This document shows positions 7,429 through 11,724 of a DNA stretch of 11,724 nucleotides, one piece after another. The DNA comes from an uncultured Pirellulales bacterium (lineage in GTDB: Bacteria > Planctomycetota > Planctomycetia > Pirellulales > Lacipirellulaceae). Made by a program: the position numbers and the translations under genes. Positions within the stretch are counted from its first letter, which is position 1, and the number at the start of each line of letters is the position of its first letter. The stretch spans positions 1-11,724 of the forward strand of contig CAMYJY010000070.1 of the NCBI GenBank assembly GCA_947258835.1. Direction: 5' to 3'. Under the pieces are notes generated by a model. The model saw only the letters and a list, made by a program, of their open reading frames with translations, made no database searches and was not told where the DNA came from.

Positions 7429-8286
7429 TCAGCTGCCGTCTTGATTCCTGCGGTCTTGGTACTGGCGACTGGCTTTTTCCAGCATTTTTCGCTCGCGGGC
7501 CGTGAGGCTGTCTTGCCCTTGGGCTTGGATTTTGGCCAAGATGGCGTCGACTTCTCGGTCCAGCTGGGAGTTGTTCTCGGTCGGTTCGTGGATCCGTAAT
7601 TTAGGGCGGGCGCGGAGGATTTGGGGTGACAGCTGGGGCAGGCGATCCGCCAGCCAACGTCCCGGGGACAGGGCCGTTTTGTAGTAGTACAGCCCGCAGA
7701 TGGCGCCCGCCAAGTGGGCCGAGCCGGCAATATTGCCGGCGTGATCCATGGCGTAGCTAATGTCGACCAGGATGGCAATCACTGCGGCTACCCACATGGG
7801 CATGGGGATGAAGAACATAAATAAAATTCTTCGCTGCGGGAAATTGAGAGCGAACAGGGCCACAATCGCCGACACGCCGCCGGAGGCGCCCAGCAGCACG
7901 GCCGGTCGATCCGTGCCGGCTTCGATCGCCGCCCAAATGAGCCCGGCAAAAAAGATGGCCCACAGGTACAGCCAGAGAAATTCTCGGCCGCCGTATTTGG
8001 CCTCCAATTCCCGACCAAACATCCACAGCACCAGCATATTGACCAGCAGATGCCATAAATTTTGCGGGGAATGCAGGAAACCGTAACTGAGCAGCCGGTA
8101 GGCGTTCCAGGGCTGCAGGTACCAAGTATCCGGCAGCACAAACCATCCTGTAAATCCCTTGACAGCCAGCTGCAGACCGTACATGCAGGCTGTAAATAGG
8201 ACCAGTTTGGTGGTTATCGACTGGGGTGCTTGCAAGTGCCAGCCCGGTTCGGGGTGGCGTCCATATTCTCGATCGTAAAGTCCCAT
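7429..8286 (-). CDS. Rhomboid family intramembrane serine protease
   Basis: Multi-pass membrane serine protease that cuts transmembrane segments of substrate proteins. The protein has 285 residues. I chose the ATG at 8286, giving MGLYDREYGRHPEPGW, because this N-terminus is, from memory, typical of planctomycete rhomboids; an in-frame ATG 15 codons upstream adds an unlikely His/Pro-rich stretch. No Shine-Dalgarno is visible. Hallmarks: H79 and N83 (NLWHLLVN, the HxxxN motif in TM2), catalytic S135 in GASGG, and catalytic H191 in AHLAGAICG. About six membrane segments span residues 25-205. The cytosolic tail, about 240-281, carries DREVDAILAKIQAQGQDSLT followed by ARERKMLEKAS. This is a conserved acidic/helical tail found in many such rhomboids (DUF6576-like, from memory). 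The gene is upstream of the E3 gene on the same strand but separated by 209 bases with a possible promoter, so co-transcription is uncertain. Its substrate is unknown. Confidence 0.92.
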   Translation of the reverse strand: MGLYDREYGRHPEPGWHLQAPQSITTKLVLFTACMYGLQLAVKGFTGWFVLPDTWYLQPWNAYRLLSYGFLHSPQNLWHLLVNMLVLWMFGRELEAKYGGREFLWLYLWAIFFAGLIWAAIEAGTDRPAVLLGASGGVSAIVALFALNFPQRRILFMFFIPMPMWVAAVIAILVDISYAMDHAGNIAGSAHLAGAICGLYYYKTALSPGRWLADRLPQLSPQILRARPKLRIHEPTENNSQLDREVDAILAKIQAQGQDSLTARERKMLEKASRQYQDRRNQDGS

Positions 8287-8316
8287 AGGGGCATCGCAGG
8301 GGTGGGGGTTGGCGTG

Positions 8317-8552
8317 CCAGCTGTGGCACACGCGCGTTTCAGTCCGCTTTCACGTCCTTCCCGCGGGAATCGGCTGGCGTTCCAGCTGCCGACCACATGC
8401 GTTTCAGTTCGCTTTCACGTCCTTCCCGCGCAGGCGGGAATCGGCTGGAATTCCAGCTGCGGACCACACGTGTTTCAGTTCGCTTTCACGTCATTCCCGC
8501 GCAGGCGGGAATCGGCTGGAATTCCAGCTGCGGACCACACGCGTTTCAGTTC
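8317..8552. repeat. 71-bp tandem repeat array built from REP/dRS3-like palindromes
   Basis: Units start at CCAGCTG at 8317, 8382, 8453 and 8524, giving spacings of 65, 71 and 71 bases. The last copy is partial and stops at 8552. Each full unit holds a hairpin of TTCCCGC, GCAG, GCGGGAA (8423-8440 and, with an 8-bp stem, 8493-8512). The hairpin matches the widespread ATTCCC-N8-GGGAAT pattern of Neisseria dRS3 and related REP elements, from memory. The unit junctions form a perfect 14-bp palindrome, GCTGGAATTCCAGC (8444-8457 and 8515-8528). Copy 1 lacks six bases (GCAGGC) relative to the others, which removes the hairpin loop. Because 71 is not divisible by three, all three forward frames stay open and read phrases such as FPRRRESAGIPA. 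That is a known by-product of such repeats, not a protein. Confidence 0.93.
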
Positions 8553-8565
8553 TGGCGTGATTGTG

Positions 8566-8571
8566 ATTATA
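8566..8571 (-). promoter_or_regulatory. Possible -10 element upstream of the repeat array
   Basis: A perfect TATAAT is present on the minus strand. No good -35 is seen: the hexamer at a 17-base spacing is GCGCAC. If used, the rhomboid mRNA would start near 8559 and carry the whole repeat array in a leader of about 270 bases. A single hexamer match in the most AT-rich patch of this gap is weak evidence. Confidence 0.2.
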
Positions 8572-8647
8572 TCGAAGAATCGGACTTTGTGCGCCCGCAC
8601 TGCAGACGGCGGGAATTTTTGCTGTCTCCGCAGGATGAGGCATCGAG

Positions 8648-8726
8648 GGGGTCAGGCACATTTTTTCGGCGGCGGTGCTGATTTTGATAATCCAGTTGGT
8701 CGCGCCGAAAAAATGAGCCAGACCCC
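8648..8726. repeat. MITE-like inverted repeat with GGGGTC ends
   Basis: The left arm (8648-8671) begins GGGGTCAGGCACATTTTTTC. The right arm (8703-8726) is its reverse complement at 22 of 24 positions and ends GAGCCAGACCCC. The arms enclose 31 bases. From memory, GGGGTC(A/T)GGC(A/T)CATTTTT palindromes of this kind are dispersed in many bacterial genomes, often near REP-associated tyrosine (Y1) transposases. No transposase is encoded here, so this would be a non-autonomous copy. It sits 50 bases beyond the stop of the coiled-coil protein gene. The bases from 8553 to 8647 and 8727 to 8776 show no gene or clear element. Confidence 0.75.
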
Positions 8727-8776
8727 GGGGCATCATGCCTGCCCAGGCAACTCAACGGATCACCGCCCACTGCCGA

Positions 8777-9961
8777 CTACGGTTTCCCGCCCGGCCGCGG
8801 AGCACTCGCATCGATCGTTTGTTGCCACGTGCGTTGGATTTCGGTCAGCTGGCGGGCCAGGCGGACATTGCCTGCGAGTCGGGCCTCAATTTGTGCCTGG
8901 GCGTTGTGCAATTGCCGCTGCAGCAGGTCGTGATGGCTTTCGATTGCGGTCCGGTCACTCTGCATATCAGCTAAGTCTTGGGCCAGCAGTACTTTTTGGT
9001 GTTCGCGAAAGACACTCAGTTTCTCCGCGCTGCGCAGGGCCTGTGTTCTCCGCTGGTTGTCTTCGGTAACCGCGCGGATCTGGGCCAGTATCAGCACGCG
9101 CTGCGCGGCCAATTCACTGCACAGATAGGCGTAGTCACGCAGTGGCCGGTCGTACACGCGTTGCACGACTGCAGCAGGCTGATCGAGGTCGACCCGCTGG
9201 CCATCTTGATCCAGTCCAATCACGTCCTGCTGATCGTCATCGGGGGTGGCCGGCTGTCCATGGCGGAGGTACTCCTGTACGGAGGGCTCTGGTAGCAACT
9301 GGCGGAGTTCCTCCGCAGACAAACCAGCGAAGAGCTTATGTCGATCCGCGGGCATGGTTTCGTAGAGACTCCAGGGGCCCTGGCTTTGCTGCAAGCGTAG
9401 GGCACTTTGCTCGTCCAGCAGTTGGGTGGGTTCCAATTGGGCACCGTCCTGTTGAACTGCGGTTACCCGAAACTCGCCCAGGTACTGGGGACCGTCCGCA
9501 GGTGAGGCGGGGTTGGGCTGGCCGGTTTCAAAGGCAAATACCACGGTGTCTGGTGCCAAGCCATGGGGGGTAGGCCGGGGGACTTTGACAGAGATCTGGC
9601 CTTGTGGGTCAAGCGGGTCCGCAGGTTGGACAGCACGCCAGACGCGGCCTCGTTCCCGAGAAACGATCTTCAACCGCTGTTCCAGCTGGCGAATTCCCGT
9701 CTGACTGTCGGTGCCTTGCCACAGCAGGCGGTTTCGCTCTCGAAGATCGGCCAGCTGTTTTTCTAAACGGGGGATGCCAGCGCGAAGCTTCTCGTGGGTG
9801 GCAGCCGTCTTGGTGGTCGTGTAGAGCACTCCCGCGGCGGCCACCAGAATGCAGGCTACCAGCACGACCTGCGTCCAGTGCCAATTTTGGGCACTTAAAA
9901 AAATGGCGACCAGTCCCACCAACAAGGCCAGGCCAATCAAGATTTGAAATACGATTACCAA
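8777..9961 (-). CDS. Two-pass membrane protein with coiled coils, function unknown
   Basis: I do not recognise a named family. The protein has 394 residues. The start is TTG at 9961: the frame opens after a TAG about 50 bases upstream, no ATG or GTG lies between, and the hydrophobic N-terminus must be included. Residues 3-23 (VFQILIGLALLVGLVAIFLS) and about 31-47 (VVLVACILVAAAGVLY) are two transmembrane helices. Residues 55-105 are a charged coiled coil (THEKLRAGIPRLEKQLADLR). A middle domain (about 105-270) has beta-like stretches (ISVKVPRP, TVVFAFET, YLGEFRVTAV) and the phrase WSLYETMPADRHKLFAGLSA. Residues 275-385 are a second long coiled coil rich in Arg/Gln. No enzymatic motif is seen. 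A structural or envelope-associated role is possible, in a protein anchored in the inner membrane with a large soluble part. It is transcribed divergently from the sigma gene. Confidence 0.8.
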   Translation of the reverse strand: MVIVFQILIGLALLVGLVAIFLSAQNWHWTQVVLVACILVAAAGVLYTTTKTAATHEKLRAGIPRLEKQLADLRERNRLLWQGTDSQTGIRQLEQRLKIVSRERGRVWRAVQPADPLDPQGQISVKVPRPTPHGLAPDTVVFAFETGQPNPASPADGPQYLGEFRVTAVQQDGAQLEPTQLLDEQSALRLQQSQGPWSLYETMPADRHKLFAGLSAEELRQLLPEPSVQEYLRHGQPATPDDDQQDVIGLDQDGQRVDLDQPAAVVQRVYDRPLRDYAYLCSELAAQRVLILAQIRAVTEDNQRRTQALRSAEKLSVFREHQKVLLAQDLADMQSDRTAIESHHDLLQRQLHNAQAQIEARLAGNVRLARQLTEIQRTWQQTIDASAPRPGGKP

Positions 9962-10000
9962 GCGAGTGTTCCATTTTGCCGTGCCAAGAGCTTCTCTTCG

Positions 10001-10029
10001 ATCCTAAGTAGCCTACCAGGCAGCGTCAA
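10001..10029 (-). promoter_or_regulatory. Probable promoter of the coiled-coil membrane protein gene
   Basis: On the minus strand, TTGACG (10024-10029; 5 of 6 to TTGACA) is followed by a 17-base spacer and TAGGAT (10001-10006; 4 of 6 to TATAAT). Transcription would start near 9994, leaving a leader of about 33 bases before the TTG start at 9961. Spacing and position are both ideal, but only the motif supports it. Confidence 0.45.
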
Positions 10030-10132
10030 GTTTTTGCCCTGAAATGACTTACGTGGAATCGGAAAGAGGCCCTGAAATTGGTACAATTGACCGAAGTGGG
10101 GGGCTGGGTGTCCCACCTCCGACGCCTGCTGG

Positions 10133-10307
10133 CTGCCGTCTGCCCGCAGCGGACGGGGGCAGGCGGCAGGAAATGGGTGCGGGTAGCCCAGGTTGGCGCA
10201 GCCTACCTGGGCGGCGCAGCCGCCGGAGGTTTGCTCGAGATGCAGTGCAAACCTCTGGTGACTGCGTCACATCGGTAGGCTACCGCCAATCGATGTCACC
10301 CATGGGT
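10133..10307. repeat. Cluster of palindromes in the divergent intergenic region
   Basis: At least five inverted repeats lie back to back. (1) Arms of 13 bases at 10133-10145 and 10157-10169 match at 12 of 13 (CTGCCGTCTGCCC on the left). (2) GCCCAGGT (10186-10193) and ACCTGGGC (10205-10212) frame an inner GGC-gca-GCC. (3) GAGGTTTGC (10226-10234) and GCAAACCTC (10247-10255) are perfect. (4) GTGAC-tgc-GTCAC (10258-10270). (5) CGGTAG-G-CTACCG (10273-10285). A 10-bp palindrome ACCCATGGGT follows at 10298-10307. Both flanking genes point away, so these are not gene-end terminators. The GTAGCC/GGCTAC core recurs, suggesting a dispersed repeat family. No gene is present in 9962-10444; 10308-10404 shows nothing further. 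Confidence 0.8.
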
Positions 10308-10404
10308 AGCCAATCCGCGCCAGCCCGTTCCTGCCCCCCCACAGGGAGCTACCGTTGTTTTCCCGGGCTTTACCAGCTTCATGGAAGCCTTGTTTTCAGT
10401 TTGA

Positions 10405-10432
10405 GGAACTTTTGTCACTCCCACGTGTCTAA
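10405..10432 (+). promoter_or_regulatory. ECF (sigma-E-like) promoter of the sigma factor gene
   Basis: GGAACTT (10405-10411), a 15-base spacer and GTCTAA (10427-10432) match the Escherichia coli sigma-E consensus closely. It stands immediately before an ECF sigma gene, so autoregulation by that sigma factor is the natural reading. Transcription would begin near 10438-10441, only a few bases before the TTG at 10445. That would give a leaderless or nearly leaderless mRNA and agrees with the absence of a Shine-Dalgarno. Confidence 0.7.
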
Positions 10433-10444
10433 CTTAATAGCCAC

Positions 10445-11014
10445 TTGAATTCTCCACCACTCCAGGATGCCGAGCTTGTTGAAGCGGCCCAGCAAGGGGA
10501 CCGCGACGCATTTGGTGTGCTGGTTGAGCGGTACCAGGATCGTATTTACAATATGCTGCTGCGTGTGCTGGGCGGGCGGGAAGATGCACTGGACGTGGTG
10601 CAGGAGGCTTTTGTGCAGGCCTTTGTCAAAGTGGATACATTTCGCGAGGAGGCGAAGTTTTCCACGTGGCTCTATCGCATCGCCATGAACCGAGCGCTCA
10701 GCCACCGCCGACGTCGGCGGGTAGGGATGTCGATCGAGGATGCGAAACAGCAGTGGGGTAAAGAACCCATGAGTCATCAGCCTGGCCCCGAGAGCCGATT
10801 AATAGAGAATGAGCGTGCGGCGCTGCTGCAATCCGCCTTGGCCACGTTAGGAGAGCAGCATCGACAGTTGCTCGTCTTGCGGGAGATGGAAAGATGTTCC
10901 TATGAGCAGATTGCTGGAATTCTGGAGTTGCCGATGGGGACTGTGCGCAGCCGGCTGTTCCGCGCCCGCATGCAACTGAAGGAAAGATTAAGGGAACTGA
11001 TGCCTGATGCCTGA
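10445..11014 (+). CDS. RNA polymerase ECF sigma factor (sigma-70 family, RpoE-like)
   Basis: Alternative sigma factor that directs RNA polymerase to envelope- or stress-type promoters. The protein has 189 residues, the usual ECF size. The start is TTG at 10445: an in-frame TAA ends at 10432, no ATG or GTG lies between, and conserved region 2 (AELVEAAQQGDRDAFGVLVERYQDRIYN) begins almost at once. Region 2 spans about 10-90, including GREDALDVVQEAF (44-56) and FSTWLYRIAMNRAL (72-85), which bind core polymerase and the -10. A charged linker (about 91-120) follows. Region 4 is about 122-182, with a helix-turn-helix SYEQIAGILELPMGTVRSRL (152-171) for the -35. The anti-sigma gene overlaps the last 8 bases (ATGCCTGA), so the two are translationally coupled. 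A GGAACTT/GTCTAA promoter directly upstream points to autoregulation. Confidence 0.94.
   Translation: MNSPPLQDAELVEAAQQGDRDAFGVLVERYQDRIYNMLLRVLGGREDALDVVQEAFVQAFVKVDTFREEAKFSTWLYRIAMNRALSHRRRRRVGMSIEDAKQQWGKEPMSHQPGPESRLIENERAALLQSALATLGEQHRQLLVLREMERCSYEQIAGILELPMGTVRSRLFRARMQLKERLRELMPDA
10998..11014 (+). repeat. Heptamer direct repeat at the sigma/anti-sigma junction
   Basis: TGATGCC occurs twice in tandem (10998-11004 and 11005-11011), followed by TGA. It supplies the sigma C-terminus (LMPDA and stop) as well as the anti-sigma start (ATG at 11007). Loss of one heptamer would put the anti-sigma gene in frame with the sigma gene and fuse them. Confidence 0.85.
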
Positions 11015-11724
11015 ACGTGCTGTCGATAATTCCTGGAATGACGAGTTGCTGAGCGCCTACGTCGATGGCGAGCTCACGGGTAGCGAGCGCGCGCGGGTAG
11101 AGCAGCGGCTCCGCCAGGATCCGGCGGCCCGGCAGCTGGTCGCCGAGTTCCAGCAGATGGCGGCGGACTTGCAGGCGTTGCCCACCGAAGCGGTAGGTCA
11201 TGACATGCGGGCCAGTATTTTGGAATGTGCGGACAAAGCGCTGCACGTGCCCCTCACACGATCCAGGCTTTGGTTGTGGCCGGTCCTGGCCGTAGCCGCA
11301 GCGCTGCTCCTGGCCATTTATCTGCCGGACGGGGGGCGTGACCAACTCCGACTGGCCCAGCAGGCACAGGAAGGGCAGCACCCACCAGAGATCCGCGCTC
11401 GAAAAGATGTGGTGTTGGAGGGGCAGATTGCTGCCCAGCCAGAGGTCGCGGCCAGCCTGGGTGCCTCGGCACCGGTGGATATGGCAGCAGGGTCCACGTT
11501 TTCTTCCGCAGGGCAAGACGATCCGTCCGCCAAAATTGCCGGGGCTGGTGCGCGCGCAGTCCCCCAGGCGCGGTCCAGCCGGGAGTCCGGCGCAGCGGAG
11601 CCCGATTATCGTGTGCATGTCACCTTCCATCAGCCGGAGCAGTTCACCGAGTTGCTGACGAAGCAGGGGCTCGAATTTCACGTCGCGGAGGCGGGAAAGA
11701 TTGTTGCGAACGCGAACGCGAACG
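11007..11724 (+). CDS. Membrane anti-sigma factor, zinc-free type (3' end outside window)
   Basis: Partner of the sigma factor encoded just before it: it would hold the sigma at the membrane until a signal triggers release. The ATG at 11007 overlaps the sigma stop by 8 bases, with AAGGGA about 11 bases upstream. The frame is open to the right edge, with 239 residues visible. Residues 11-50 (NDELLSAYVDGELTGSERAR, then VEQRLRQDPAARQLV) match the anti-sigma domain fold. The expected zinc ligands of the HxxxCxxC type are replaced (QDPAARQL), so it is probably zinc-independent like RseA. A single transmembrane helix lies at about 88-106 (WLWPVLAVAAALLLAIYL). It is followed by a low-complexity Ala/Gln/Ser-rich periplasmic stretch (about 110-198) and a small domain starting YRVHVTFHQPEQFTELLTKQ. 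The visible end is an Asn-Ala repeat encoded by GCGAAC hexamers. Confidence 0.88.
   Translation, partial: MPERAVDNSWNDELLSAYVDGELTGSERARVEQRLRQDPAARQLVAEFQQMAADLQALPTEAVGHDMRASILECADKALHVPLTRSRLWLWPVLAVAAALLLAIYLPDGGRDQLRLAQQAQEGQHPPEIRARKDVVLEGQIAAQPEVAASLGASAPVDMAAGSTFSSAGQDDPSAKIAGAGARAVPQARSSRESGAAEPDYRVHVTFHQPEQFTELLTKQGLEFHVAEAGKIVANANAN
11706..11724 (+). repeat. GCGAAC hexanucleotide repeat at the window edge
   Basis: Three perfect copies of GCGAAC (11706-11723) and the first base of a fourth are visible; the tract may continue outside. In the anti-sigma frame it encodes alternating Ala-Asn. Because the unit is six bases, length changes would add or remove residues without shifting the frame. 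Confidence 0.85.

Noticed and set aside
8317..8552. CRISPR-like array
   Set aside because: The units are contiguous, with no unique spacers; the whole 71-bp period repeats, and no cas gene is near.
8491..8770. Small minus-strand frames around the MITE-like repeat
   Set aside because: They read through the inverted repeat and the array, have no start signals and no recognisable product.
8230..9069. Plus-strand open frame of 279 codons across the repeat array
   Set aside because: It owes its length to the stop-free palindromic repeats (FPRRRESAGIPA-type phrases) and runs on antisense to the coiled-coil protein gene.
10698..11681. Minus-strand open frame of 327 codons
   Set aside because: It is antisense to the sigma and anti-sigma genes, which have clear domains and coupled starts; nothing recognisable is encoded.

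Overview
The window (about 11.7 kb, GC-rich) most resembles a planctomycete chromosome, probably of the Pirellula type. The clues are a rhomboid protease that begins MGLYDREYG and has a conserved charged C-terminal tail, a membrane anti-sigma factor without zinc ligands, many weak or missing Shine-Dalgarno sites with TTG starts, and palindromic elements between genes. This assignment rests on protein style recalled from memory, not on a search.

Layout from left to right. (1) 2-805 (+): the 3' part of a site-2-type M50 membrane metalloprotease, cut by the window edge. (2) 877-1269 (+): a small secreted protein of unknown function. (3) 8286 down to 1292 (-): rhomboid protease, then dihydrolipoamide dehydrogenase (E3), then homodimeric-type pyruvate dehydrogenase E1 (AceE), then dihydrolipoamide acetyltransferase (E2). 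E3, E1 and E2 make up the complete pyruvate dehydrogenase complex: E1 decarboxylates pyruvate, E2 carries the acetyl group on its lipoyl arm to CoA, and E3 re-oxidises the arm with NAD+. (4) 8287-8776: a gene-free stretch with a 71-bp tandem array of REP/dRS3-like palindromes and a separate MITE-like inverted repeat. (5) 9961 down to 8777 (-): a two-pass membrane protein with coiled coils, function unknown. (6) 9962-10444: a divergent intergenic region packed with palindromes. It ends in a textbook extracytoplasmic-function (ECF) sigma promoter. (7) 10445-11014 (+): an ECF sigma factor, overlapping by 8 bases a single-pass anti-sigma factor that runs off the right edge.

The most notable findings are as follows. 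A perfect 19-bp tandem duplication lies at the 3' end of the E1 gene. Removing one copy restores a conventional C-terminus (IDPEKPSALYA, then TAG). With both copies the frame shifts and E1 gains an arginine-rich tail translated from the former intergenic hairpin. The sigma gene has a GGAACTT-N15-GTCTAA promoter placed so close to its TTG start that the mRNA would be nearly leaderless, which suggests autoregulation. A hairpin element recurs just after the rhomboid stop and just after the ancestral E1 stop. I found no RNA genes, CRISPR array or complete insertion sequence.
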